Source of the DNA: Rosettibacter sp037481715
Lineage (GTDB): Bacteria > Bacteroidota > Ignavibacteria > Ignavibacteriales > Melioribacteraceae
Direction: 5' to 3'
Assembly (NCBI GenBank): GCA_037481715.1
Contig: JBBFLD010000005.1
Location: 1 to 64,000, forward strand
DNA length: 64,000 nt
Made by a program: the position numbers and the translations under genes. Below are positions 28,944 to 36,705 of this stretch, in pieces (position 1 is the first letter of the stretch; each line of letters starts with the position of its first letter). Below the pieces are notes generated by a model. It was not told where the DNA came from. It ran no database searches and saw only the letters and a list, made by a program, of their open reading frames with translations.

Positions 28944-29576
28944 TTATTTTAATTTATTGCTAAAATATTTTTTGAGCTTTTCTAATTTGGGCGATATTAC
29001 AAAACTGCAGTAGGGCTGAAACTGATTGTTGTTATAATAATTTTGATGATACTCTTCTGCTTTATAAAAATTTTTGAACTTACTTACTTCAGTTACTATT
29101 GGACTATCCCATATTTTACTTTCATTTAATTTCTTAATCATCTCTTCAGCAATTTTTTTCTGTTCTTCATTATGATAAAAAATTACAGAACGATATTGAG
29201 TACCCACATCTGCTCCTTGTCGATTTAAAGTTGTGGGGTCATGTGTGCTGAAAAAAATTTCAAGCAGTCCTTGAAATGAAATTATTTTTGGGTCGAAAGT
29301 AATTTGTACAACTTCGGCATGACCAGTTTTTCCTGTGCACACAGCTTCATAAGTTGGATTTGGAACACTTCCACCTGAATACCCGCTTTCAACTTTTAGC
29401 ACTCCACGAACTCTTTGAAAAATAGCTTCTGAACACCAGAAACATCCTTCTCCAAATGTTGCAATTTCATACTTATCAGAATTCATAAGATTCTCTTTGG
29501 ATTTTTTTGTTAATTCATTATCAATGTTCAAAATGTTAATTAATAGAATAATCAAAAATATTTTTATTGCAGTCAT
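28944..29576 (-). CDS. msrA: Peptide methionine sulfoxide reductase A
   Basis: Reduces the S-epimer of methionine sulfoxide in proteins. The MsrA signature GEGCFWC places the nucleophile Cys at 45. Further conserved segments are ESGYSGG, GKTGHAEVVQITFDP, FFSTHDPTTLNRQGADVGTQYRS and the C-terminal YHQNYY. A hydrophobic stretch at about 4-18 suggests a membrane-anchored or exported form, in line with repair of envelope proteins. There is no MsrB fusion. It is 210 residues including this N-terminal extension. Confidence 0.95.
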   Translation of the reverse strand: MTAIKIFLIILLINILNIDNELTKKSKENLMNSDKYEIATFGEGCFWCSEAIFQRVRGVLKVESGYSGGSVPNPTYEAVCTGKTGHAEVVQITFDPKIISFQGLLEIFFSTHDPTTLNRQGADVGTQYRSVIFYHNEEQKKIAEEMIKKLNESKIWDSPIVTEVSKFKNFYKAEEYHQNYYNNNQFQPYCSFVISPKLEKLKKYFSNKLK

Positions 29577-29704
29577 TTTATACCTGCTTTATGAACCATT
29601 ACAAAAATTGTAGATAAATAGTTCAATAAAAATTTTGATGATTTTATTAATAGAAATAATTAATTTGTTTTAGAAAAAATCCTTCCTAAATATGAGAGGC
29701 AAAA

Positions 29705-30910
29705 ATGAAGGCAATCGTAAAAATATTCATTCTTTTATTATTGCTTTGTTTTTCCTCTGTTAATTTTTCACAAGTAGCTAACCATATAGTTATTGCTGAA
29801 ATCTACGCTGCTGGGGGTAATGCTGGAGCTGTTTACAAGTATGATTATGTTGTTTTATATAATCCATTACAATATGACGTTGATTTAAATGGATGGTCAT
29901 TGCAATATTCACCATCTACAAGTTATAATTATAACAACAACATTATATTACTTAGTGGAACAATAAAGTCAAACAGCTATTACCTTATTCAGCTTTATAG
30001 TGGAGGAGATATTGGTAATTTATTGCCTATAATCCCCAATGTAATTGGAACTACTAATTTATCAGCGACTGCAGGAAAAATAGCTTTGGTCAATAATTCA
30101 GAAGCAATAAGTAATAGGTTTGACATTAATGTTGTTGATTTTGTGGGTTATGGAAGTTCTGCCAATGAATTTGAAGGAAGTAATTATGCGATTTATCCAA
30201 GGTATGCAACAAGAAGTCTTTGCAGAAAGGATAACAATGGTAATGAAACTTATGGAACAAATGGAAATGGCTGGGATTCAGATGATAATAAAAATGATTT
30301 TTTCTCTAATAATATTCCCTCCCCTCTTCCTGTTGAACTTATCTCATTTAATGCAATTCCATTTGGAAGTAAAGTTCAATTAAATTGGGCAACAGCAACC
30401 GAAGTAAATAATTATGGTTTTGAATTGCTTCGATTAAACAAAACTTCTGCAGATAATCAATGGAATAAAGTAGCTTTTATTCCAGGTAATGGAAACAGCA
30501 ATTCACCTAAATTTTATTCATACATTGATGAACCTACAGGAGGTTATGAATTTCTTTATAAACTAAAACAAATTGACTATGACGGCTCCTTTGAATATTC
30601 TGATAATATTTATGTAAAACTTGATTTACCCCGCCAAATTAAATTATATCAAAATTTTCCGAATCCTTTTAATCCAATTACAAAAATAAAATATTCAATT
30701 CCTGATGATGTTAATCATTCCAGCACAAAAATTCTAATTAAAATATTTGATGTTCTTGGAAAAGAAATAAAAACTCTTGCAGATGATTTTTATTATCCAG
30801 GAAATTATGAAATTGAATTCGATGGAAGCAATTTATCGGCAGGAATTTATTATATTGTACTTATGACTGGCAATCAAAAATTTATAAATAAATGTTTATT
30901 GATTAAGTGA
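29705..30910 (+). CDS. Secreted lamin-tail-domain protein with type IX sorting signal
   Basis: A 401-residue exported protein. A signal peptide (1-23) leads to a lamin-tail-like Ig domain at about 25-190 (VIAEIYAAGGNAG, DYVVLYNP, DLNGWSLQY). A second beta domain at about 205-305 opens with PLPVELISFNA and continues LNWATATEVNNYGFELLR, a very common Bacteroidota pre-sorting domain. The last roughly 90 residues are the type IX sorting module (YQNFPNPFNPIT, SAGIYYIVL, end LIK). Lamin-tail domains occur in many secreted nucleases and surface proteins, but no nuclease domain is present, so the function is unknown. Confidence 0.85.
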   Translation: MKAIVKIFILLLLLCFSSVNFSQVANHIVIAEIYAAGGNAGAVYKYDYVVLYNPLQYDVDLNGWSLQYSPSTSYNYNNNIILLSGTIKSNSYYLIQLYSGGDIGNLLPIIPNVIGTTNLSATAGKIALVNNSEAISNRFDINVVDFVGYGSSANEFEGSNYAIYPRYATRSLCRKDNNGNETYGTNGNGWDSDDNKNDFFSNNIPSPLPVELISFNAIPFGSKVQLNWATATEVNNYGFELLRLNKTSADNQWNKVAFIPGNGNSNSPKFYSYIDEPTGGYEFLYKLKQIDYDGSFEYSDNIYVKLDLPRQIKLYQNFPNPFNPITKIKYSIPDDVNHSSTKILIKIFDVLGKEIKTLADDFYYPGNYEIEFDGSNLSAGIYYIVLMTGNQKFINKCLLIK

Positions 30911-30969
30911 ATCCTAATCTAATTTGTAACATCAAATATGATGAACAAAAATTTTCACGAGGAGGAAAT

Positions 30970-31164
30970 ATGAAAAAAAATATTGGCAGTACAGACAAAA
31001 TAATTAGAATTATTTTAGGTCTTGCAATTATTATTATTGGAATCATTACTCAAAGTTTATGGGGATTAATTGGTTTAATACCAATTGTTACTGCATTGAT
31101 TGGCTGGTGCCCGTTGTATTTACCTTTTGGCATATCAACATGTAAAACAGAAAAATCTGAGTAA
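30970..31164 (+). CDS. DUF2892 family small membrane protein
   Basis: A 64-residue protein. The start at 30970 is chosen because GGAGG lies 5 bp upstream; the longer frame from 30907 has no such signal. It begins MKKNIGSTDKIIRIILG, then has two transmembrane helices (about 13-28 and 31-48) and a GWCPLYLPFGIST loop, which is the DUF2892/YgaP transmembrane pattern. The family is often linked to rhodanese or sulfur-handling proteins, but none is adjacent. Role unknown. Confidence 0.85.
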   Translation: MKKNIGSTDKIIRIILGLAIIIIGIITQSLWGLIGLIPIVTALIGWCPLYLPFGISTCKTEKSE

Positions 31165-31202
31165 TCTAATTCAGTTCTATCGGTAATATTTGCTTATAGA
31201 AA

Positions 31203-31853
31203 TCAAGAGAAATCTTGATTGAACAATGTAAACTTTTTTGCATTTTCGTAAGGATTGCCATTAAATATTGCTGATACAACAGCAAGTGCATCTATTTTAT
31301 ATTCAAGCAGCAAGTGATAATTATTTTGATTAATCCCTCCAATAGCTACAATTGGGATTTTAATTTTTTTTCTTGCTGTCTTAAAAAAATTGAGTGAGTT
31401 TATTACTGGTTCGTTTGGCTTTGTTGGAGAAGTAAAAACCGCCCCAAAAGCAACATAAGTGGCTCCTAATTTTTCAAATAACTTTGCCTTTTCAATATCG
31501 TTGTAACAAGAAATTCCAATTATTTTATCTTTCATAAGAGATTTAATTTTTTTGAAATATTCAATTGCATTTGCCCCCAAATCATCTTTGCCCAAATGCA
31601 CACCTTCTGCATTACTTTCAAGAGCAACATAAACATCATCATTGATAATTAAAGGGATGTTATATTTTTCTGTTATAACTTTTAGTCTTTTAGCTCTTTC
31701 AATTCTTTTTTCAAAGCCAAATGATTTATCTCTAAGTTGAATTAATTTCACTCCACCTTGAATTGCTTTTTCTACAGATTCTTCAAGTTTGTTATCAGGA
31801 ATTAAATTTTCATCTGTTATTGCATAAATGCCTTTTATTTCTGCCATTGCCAT
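31203..31853 (-). CDS. thiE: Thiamine phosphate synthase
   Basis: Joins HMP-pyrophosphate and the thiazole phosphate to make thiamine monophosphate. A 216-residue TIM barrel with GIYAITDE at strand 1, IQLRDK at strand 2, LIINDD with Mg/pyrophosphate Asp residues, GVHLGKDD, VAFGAVFTSPTK and VAIGGI. It overlaps the end of thiD by 19 bp and closes the thiamine operon. An 8-bp hairpin spans its stop codon but has no T-run. Confidence 0.95.
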   Translation of the reverse strand: MAMAEIKGIYAITDENLIPDNKLEESVEKAIQGGVKLIQLRDKSFGFEKRIERAKRLKVITEKYNIPLIINDDVYVALESNAEGVHLGKDDLGANAIEYFKKIKSLMKDKIIGISCYNDIEKAKLFEKLGATYVAFGAVFTSPTKPNEPVINSLNFFKTARKKIKIPIVAIGGINQNNYHLLLEYKIDALAVVSAIFNGNPYENAKKFTLFNQDFS

Positions 31854-32638
31854 CCATGATTTAATGGACCAAAACCTTTTCCAATTTGAATTTCATTTTG
31901 TAATGCATTTTGAATGTAAGCCCTTGCTTCTTTAATAGAAGAAAAAATATCAAACTCTTTGGCGATATTTGCTGTAATTGCAGCAGAAAAAGTGCAGCCA
32001 ATGCCATGAGTATTTTTTGTTTGGATAAAAGGATTTTCTAAATATTCGATTTTATCTTTTGTAAAAATTAAATCAACTACAAAATTGTTAAAAGGCAAAT
32101 GCCCGCCTTTGATTACTACACATTTTGGTCCAAGCTTAAAAATTTTTTCTGCCGCTTTTATCATATCTTCTTTTGAAATAATTTTAATACCAGAGAGTAT
32201 TTCAGCTTCAAAAATATTTGGTGTAATTATCAATGCTTCTGGTAATAATTTTTGTATGAAAACATTCAGTGAATTTTCTTTCAATAAATTAGTTTCATCT
32301 TTAGCTTTTAATACAGGGTCAATGATTAATTTTCTAATATTGAATTCATGAATTGCAGATGCTACATTTTCTATTATATCTGAATTAGAAAGCATACCTG
32401 TTTTTGCAGCATCAATTTCAATATCTGTGATTATAGATTTAATTTGTTCATAAACCAAGTATCCAGGCAAATCATATACAGTTTCTATTCCCTGTGTGTT
32501 TTGAACAGTAATGGAAGTGACAGCACTTGTGCCGTAGACATTTAATGCCATAAAAGTTTTTAAATCTGCCTGAATGCCAGCACCAGCACTGCTATCACTT
32601 CCAGCTATTGTTAATACTTTTGGAATTGTTTTCATCAT
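31835..32638 (-). CDS. thiD: Hydroxymethylpyrimidine/phosphomethylpyrimidine kinase
   Basis: Phosphorylates HMP and HMP-P for thiamine synthesis. A ribokinase-fold protein of 267 residues with AGSDSSAGAGIQADLK at the N-terminus, DPVLKAKD, GHLP, and the anion-hole motif NTHGIGCTFSAAI with the catalytic base in the HGIGC region. It starts 1-2 bp after the stop of the AIR-synthase-like gene and is translationally coupled to thiE. Confidence 0.95.
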   Translation of the reverse strand: MMKTIPKVLTIAGSDSSAGAGIQADLKTFMALNVYGTSAVTSITVQNTQGIETVYDLPGYLVYEQIKSIITDIEIDAAKTGMLSNSDIIENVASAIHEFNIRKLIIDPVLKAKDETNLLKENSLNVFIQKLLPEALIITPNIFEAEILSGIKIISKEDMIKAAEKIFKLGPKCVVIKGGHLPFNNFVVDLIFTKDKIEYLENPFIQTKNTHGIGCTFSAAITANIAKEFDIFSSIKEARAYIQNALQNEIQIGKGFGPLNHGWQWQK

Positions 32639-32639
32639 T

Positions 32640-33707
32640 CTAATTAATTTTCATTTCAAAAGCTTGAGCTATTGCCTGCCAGAATGGATCTACACGTGGA
32701 TGTTCTAATTGTTTAGTTTGATTATTCTCGACAATCCATCTTCCCTTTTCTAAAGGAAGTATTTCACCAATTACTGCACAGTCAATTCCTTGATTATTTA
32801 ATTCATTAACAAGAAAATCAACTTTATGTGGTCTTACAGTAATCACTAATGTGCCTTCACTAATTGAAATATAAGGGTCCATGTTAAATAGTTCGCATAC
32901 AGATTTAACTTCTGGCAACACAGGAATTTTATCTTTATAAATAATAATTCCTTTATTGCTTGCTTGTGCAACTTCAAACACTCCTCCAATAACACCGCAT
33001 TCGGTTGCATCATGTAAAGATGTTACTCCTTCTTCTTTCACTCCAATTTTTACTGCTGTTAAAGCATCATCAACGGTACTCATTTTATAAAATAAATTTT
33101 CTGCTTTTGATAAAATATCAGTTCCCAAATTTTCTTTAATATAATTTGGGAAAGTGTTAGCAAAAATTCCTGTTGCTTCTATTGCAGCTCCTTTTGTTAT
33201 TACAATTAAATCTCCTTCCATTGCGAATTGTGGAGTTAAATATTTATCCTTTGGTCCAACAGCAATAAATGTAGCACCGCCAACCATTGGATAATCTGTT
33301 CCTGTGTAACGAGCTGTATGGCCTGTTACAACAGCTGTTCCATATTTTTCACATTCTTGATGAATTACTTTCCAAACTTTTTCAAAATCATCTTCTGTAA
33401 TGCTCATTGGTAAATTAAAATCAAAAACTGCATAAGCAGGAGGAAATCCGCTTGTTGTTACATCACTTGCAAGAATATGCCATGCGAACCAGGCTGCTTT
33501 TTCCCAGCCATATTGAGGAACAATATAAATTGGGTCTGTAGTAATTGCCATCACAGTTTCATTTGATACTTGAACAATTCCAATATCAATTCCATGAGAA
33601 GGAGGAATCAAAACATCATTTCTTTTTGCGCCAAGTTGCGGATAAATATAATGATTAAAAAATTCAGGACTAATTTTGCCAATTGCAGGAAATTCAACTT
33701 TCTTCAT
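32640..33707 (-). CDS. AIR synthase/HypE/ThiL superfamily protein in the thiamine operon
   Basis: About 355 residues. I place the start at 33707, directly after the thiC stop, because GAGG in the last thiC codons can act as ribosome-binding site; an upstream in-frame start at 33749 would overlap thiC by 41 bp. The fold signature of the PurM/ThiL/SelD/HypE superfamily is visible: PPSHGIDIGIV, MAITTDPI, AWHILASDVTTSGFPP, VTGHTAR and VGGATFIA. These proteins use ATP to activate small substrates. The usual ThiL aspartate cluster is not obvious. Inference from position: it could supply the ThiL-type kinase step or another thiamine step. HypE-like activity is less likely here, as no hydrogenase genes are present. 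Confidence 0.75.
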   Translation of the reverse strand: MKKVEFPAIGKISPEFFNHYIYPQLGAKRNDVLIPPSHGIDIGIVQVSNETVMAITTDPIYIVPQYGWEKAAWFAWHILASDVTTSGFPPAYAVFDFNLPMSITEDDFEKVWKVIHQECEKYGTAVVTGHTARYTGTDYPMVGGATFIAVGPKDKYLTPQFAMEGDLIVITKGAAIEATGIFANTFPNYIKENLGTDILSKAENLFYKMSTVDDALTAVKIGVKEEGVTSLHDATECGVIGGVFEVAQASNKGIIIYKDKIPVLPEVKSVCELFNMDPYISISEGTLVITVRPHKVDFLVNELNNQGIDCAVIGEILPLEKGRWIVENNQTKQLEHPRVDPFWQAIAQAFEMKIN

Positions 33708-33708
33708 A

Positions 33709-35007
33709 TTAGACCTCGACCAATTTATTTTTGCGGATTGTATTTTCAACTAAATTCATTGGACAGAAAGGACCACACATTGAACAAGCTTCTGTTTTGC
33801 TTGCACGGCTTTCAAAAATTTTTTTTGCTTCGTTGCCATATAGAGCCAATTCAAATTGTTTATCCCAATCTAATTTGTAACGGGCTTGGCTCATTTTTTT
33901 ATTTCTTTCAAGTGCATCTTTATTCCCTCGAGCTATATCAGCAATATGAGCAGCAATTTTAAAAGCTATAACTCCATTTTTTACATCTTCAGCTGTTGGT
34001 AATCCAACATGCTCTGCTGGGGTTATGTAGCACAGCATATCAGCACCATACCAACCAGCAAGTGCACCACCAATTGCACCTGCTATGTGGTCAAATCCCG
34101 CTGCAATATCAGTCGGCAGCATTCCAAGAATATAAAATGGAGCTCCTTTTGTAAGTTTCTTTTGAATCTGGACATTAGTTTGTATTTCATTAAGTGGGAT
34201 GTGACCTGGTCCTTCAACCATTGTTTGCACTCCAGCTTTTCTTGCTCTTTCTACTAATTCGCCAATTATCATTAATTCAGCAATTTGTGCTCTGTCTGTT
34301 GAATCATTCAAACTACCTGGTCTTAATCCATCGCCAAGTGATAATGTCATATCATATTCACGGGCAATTTCAAGAAGTCGGTCATAATACTTATATAAAG
34401 GATTTTCTTCTTTGTTCTTAAGCATCCAAGCTGCAATTAAACCGCCGCCTCGAGATACTATGCCAGTAATTCTCTCTTCATTCTGATACCTCTTCAATGT
34501 TTCCATCGTGATACCACAATGAACTGTTATATAATCTACTCCTTGTTTTCCATGTTCTTCAATGACATTAAAAATATCATCAGGTGTCATATCATAAATA
34601 GATGATTTTTTTGCTGCGGTAAATTCAGCTTCATAAATTGGCACTGTGCCAAGTGGGATTGTGCAGACTTTCAGTATTTCCTCTCGAATAAACTTTAAAT
34701 CTCCTCCAGTTGATAAATCCATAAGAGTATCTGAGCCATATTCAATGGCAATTTTAGCTTTTTCAATTTCTTCAGCGATATTTATGTAATCGTAAGATGT
34801 ACCAATGTTTGTATTTATTTTAACAGTAAGAGATTCACCAATGCCTGTAAAGTTCGAAAGATTTGTGTGATTTATATTTGCAGGGATTACTGCTCTTCCA
34901 CTTCTGACAAGTTCAAGGATTTCATGTGGAGATTTATTTTCTTTTTCTGCTACAAATTTCATTGCTTCCGTAATTTTGCCCATATGAGCAAATTCTAATT
35001 GAGTCAT
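33709..35007 (-). CDS. thiC: Phosphomethylpyrimidine synthase
   Basis: Radical SAM enzyme that converts AIR to HMP phosphate, the first pyrimidine step of thiamine synthesis. The 432-residue length is the short (anaerobe/archaeal-like) form without the N-terminal extension. Conserved stretches include GSDTLMDLSTGGD, VDYITVHCG, SRGGGL, LGDGLRPG, and EGPGHIP. The C-terminal Fe-S motif is C408-x2-C411-x3-C415; the long-form enzymes have C-x2-C-x4-C. A strong AAGGAGG site lies 6 bp before the ATG, and a TPP riboswitch lies in its leader. Confidence 0.96.
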   Translation of the reverse strand: MTQLEFAHMGKITEAMKFVAEKENKSPHEILELVRSGRAVIPANINHTNLSNFTGIGESLTVKINTNIGTSYDYINIAEEIEKAKIAIEYGSDTLMDLSTGGDLKFIREEILKVCTIPLGTVPIYEAEFTAAKKSSIYDMTPDDIFNVIEEHGKQGVDYITVHCGITMETLKRYQNEERITGIVSRGGGLIAAWMLKNKEENPLYKYYDRLLEIAREYDMTLSLGDGLRPGSLNDSTDRAQIAELMIIGELVERARKAGVQTMVEGPGHIPLNEIQTNVQIQKKLTKGAPFYILGMLPTDIAAGFDHIAGAIGGALAGWYGADMLCYITPAEHVGLPTAEDVKNGVIAFKIAAHIADIARGNKDALERNKKMSQARYKLDWDKQFELALYGNEAKKIFESRASKTEACSMCGPFCPMNLVENTIRKNKLVEV

Positions 35008-35088
35008 TTCAACCTCCTTAATTTTAATAAGATTAAAACCGATGGAAGCAATGAGGGGATAATATAGGCTTAGAGAGAAAGGATTTTT

Positions 35089-35190
35089 TGATTACCTTCC
35101 CTACGCCGGTATTACCCGGATCAGGTTCAAAAGGCCGAAGTCGCATTCTAGACTTCCTCTCAGCCGGGTTGTCCCCAGCTTCCTCGGTAT
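35089..35190 (-). promoter_or_regulatory. TPP riboswitch (THI element)
   Basis: Read on the - strand, the leader carries the conserved core in order: a GGGGAC box, CCCGGCTGAGAGG, a variable hairpin (GAAGTC with GACTTC), TTTTGAACCTGATCCGGG, and TAATACCGGCGTAGGGAAG. These are the CTGAGA and ACCTGA segments of the thiamine-pyrophosphate aptamer. It lies about 80 bp before the thiC start. No obvious terminator hairpin with a T-run separates it from the AAGGAGG site, so control may act on translation; that mechanism is inferred. Confidence 0.96.
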
Positions 35191-35241
35191 TGCAAAGTTC
35201 TAAAATTTTTATTTGATAATCAAATGAACAAGAAAATAAAT

Positions 35242-35487
35242 TCAGGTATCAGAAGCGTTCTCTTTTAATCCCAAAAATTCAAGTAGTCTGTTGTGTGCAT
35301 CTTCAGACAGCTGCACATTATATCTTCTATAAAATTGAATTGTATCTTCAACTGATTTGAAAAAATGCTGACAATTATCACAACTTTCTAAATGAGTTTT
35401 AATTTCTATGCATGTTGGTGAATTTAGTTCTTCACCAAGATTATCGCATATATGCATCATAACATCTTTACATGTTGGTTTATTCAT
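35242..35487 (-). CDS. Zinc-binding anti-sigma factor
   Basis: An 81-residue soluble protein with a His32-x3-Cys36-x2-Cys39 motif (HLESCDNC), the signature of the zinc-binding anti-sigma (ZAS) domain, plus an upstream Cys-rich helix. It has no transmembrane segment, so it is a cytoplasmic anti-sigma factor. It overlaps the 3' end of the ECF sigma gene by 8 bp, the usual arrangement for a cognate pair. Known ZAS proteins release sigma on redox or metal change; the signal here is not known. Confidence 0.85.
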   Translation of the reverse strand: MNKPTCKDVMMHICDNLGEELNSPTCIEIKTHLESCDNCQHFFKSVEDTIQFYRRYNVQLSEDAHNRLLEFLGLKENASDT

Positions 35488-36043
35488 AAGCTAATCTCTT
35501 ATTTAATTCATTTCTCAAAAAAGCTCTTGCTCTGTGCAATCTTGATTTTACAGCTGGAATAGAAAGCTCAACTATTTTGGCTGTTTCTTCTGTAGATAAT
35601 CCTTCAACATCTCTTAACATAAATACAATTCGATATTCCGGTGCAAGTTTTTGAATAGCTTCATCAAGAATTTGTTTTAATTCATTATTCTCTGTTACAT
35701 GTTCAGGAGTAACTTTCCAATCTGCAAAATTTTTTTCATCAATTAATGCTTCGTCGTCATCAATAGATGTAAATCCATATTTATTTTCTGAACGGGCGAG
35801 CATCAAGCAATGATTTGCCACAACACGATAAAGCCATGTAGATAACTTTGAATCACCACTGAACTGATGTAAATTTTTTACCATGCTCAAAAAAGTTTCC
35901 TGCATTGTATGTTCAGCTCTTTCTTTGTTTCGACAGATTTTAAAGGAAAAATTATAAACTGTCTGCTCATACATTTTTACAAGTTCAGTTAATGCTTTTC
36001 TATCCCCTTTTTGTGCTTTTTCAATTAATTCTTTTTCATTCAT
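35480..36043 (-). CDS. ECF-type RNA polymerase sigma factor
   Basis: A 187-residue group-4 sigma-70 factor. Region 2 (about 10-80) contains YEQTVYNFSFKICRNKERAEHTMQETF and FSGDSKLSTWLYRVVANHCL, matching the core-binding and -10 recognition helices. Region 4 (about 125-180) contains LAPEYRIVFMLRDVEGLSTEETAKIVELS and the DNA-reading helix AVKSRLHRAR. An Asp/Glu-rich linker joins them. It is coupled to the ZAS anti-sigma gene, so it is expected to be held inactive until the partner releases it. Confidence 0.94.
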   Translation of the reverse strand: MNEKELIEKAQKGDRKALTELVKMYEQTVYNFSFKICRNKERAEHTMQETFLSMVKNLHQFSGDSKLSTWLYRVVANHCLMLARSENKYGFTSIDDDEALIDEKNFADWKVTPEHVTENNELKQILDEAIQKLAPEYRIVFMLRDVEGLSTEETAKIVELSIPAVKSRLHRARAFLRNELNKRLAYE

Positions 36044-36066
36044 TGAGTATGATGCCGTTATTTTAA

Positions 36067-36690
36067 TTAAGATTCAGGTTGATTATTCAAACTCTTCCAC
36101 AAATAGATGCTTGCTATAGTACAGTATGGATGCCAGTTCTTTTCTTTAGCAATTTTTATAACTTTATTGCTATCCGGCAAATTTTTCAATCCGTAATTTA
36201 ACATTACTGCTTTTCTAATTCCAAGATCTGTATACGGAAGAACATTTAATCTTCCTAATGTAAATATTAAAAACATGTGAACAGTCCAAATTCCGATTCC
36301 TTTTACTTTTGTCAATTCGTTAATAATCTCTTCGTCTGACATTTTAGAGATTCCGCGAAGTGTAATTTTTTTATTTAGAACTTTTTCAGATAAATCTTTT
36401 ATGTACTTTATTTTTGCATTTGACAAACCAATAGTGCGCAAATTTTCGTCGCTTGTTTGCAAAATTAATTCTGGCGTGGGTTTATTATTAAAATATAACA
36501 TCAATTTTTTCTCAATCGATGCTGCAGCATACATAGAAAGCTGCTGACCAGTTATTGCTCTTAATAATGCAAAAAAGTATTTTTTGTGTGGTTCTATTTT
36601 GCATGTGCCGTAGTTTTTTATTAATCTTGACAGCACATTATCATTCTTTGAAAGATATTCTATTGCTTTTGTAATTTCATTATTTAGCAT
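36067..36690 (-). CDS. DNA-3-methyladenine glycosylase (AlkA-like, HhH-GPD)
   Basis: A base-excision repair glycosylase that removes alkylated purines. The ATG at 36690 is preferred, giving 207 residues; the longer frame begins with TTG at 36717 and would overlap the divergent gene. Helix-hairpin-helix motif VKGIGIWTVHMFLIF is followed by the catalytic Asp in YTDLGIRKAV. An upstream helix ALLRAITGQQLS is typical of the AlkA/MAG group. No 4Fe-4S cysteine loop is present, which argues against endonuclease III. Confidence 0.88.
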   Translation of the reverse strand: MLNNEITKAIEYLSKNDNVLSRLIKNYGTCKIEPHKKYFFALLRAITGQQLSMYAAASIEKKLMLYFNNKPTPELILQTSDENLRTIGLSNAKIKYIKDLSEKVLNKKITLRGISKMSDEEIINELTKVKGIGIWTVHMFLIFTLGRLNVLPYTDLGIRKAVMLNYGLKNLPDSNKVIKIAKEKNWHPYCTIASIYLWKSLNNQPES

Positions 36691-36705
36691 AAAAGTATAA
36701 TCAAA

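Noticed and set aside
31201..31220. Hairpin AATCAAGA-GAAA-TCTTGATT over the thiE stop as a terminator
   Set aside because: The stem is short and AT-rich, and no T-run follows on the - strand.
34009..34421. Two + strand frames opposite thiC
   Set aside because: They have no domain features and overlap a strongly conserved gene on the other strand.
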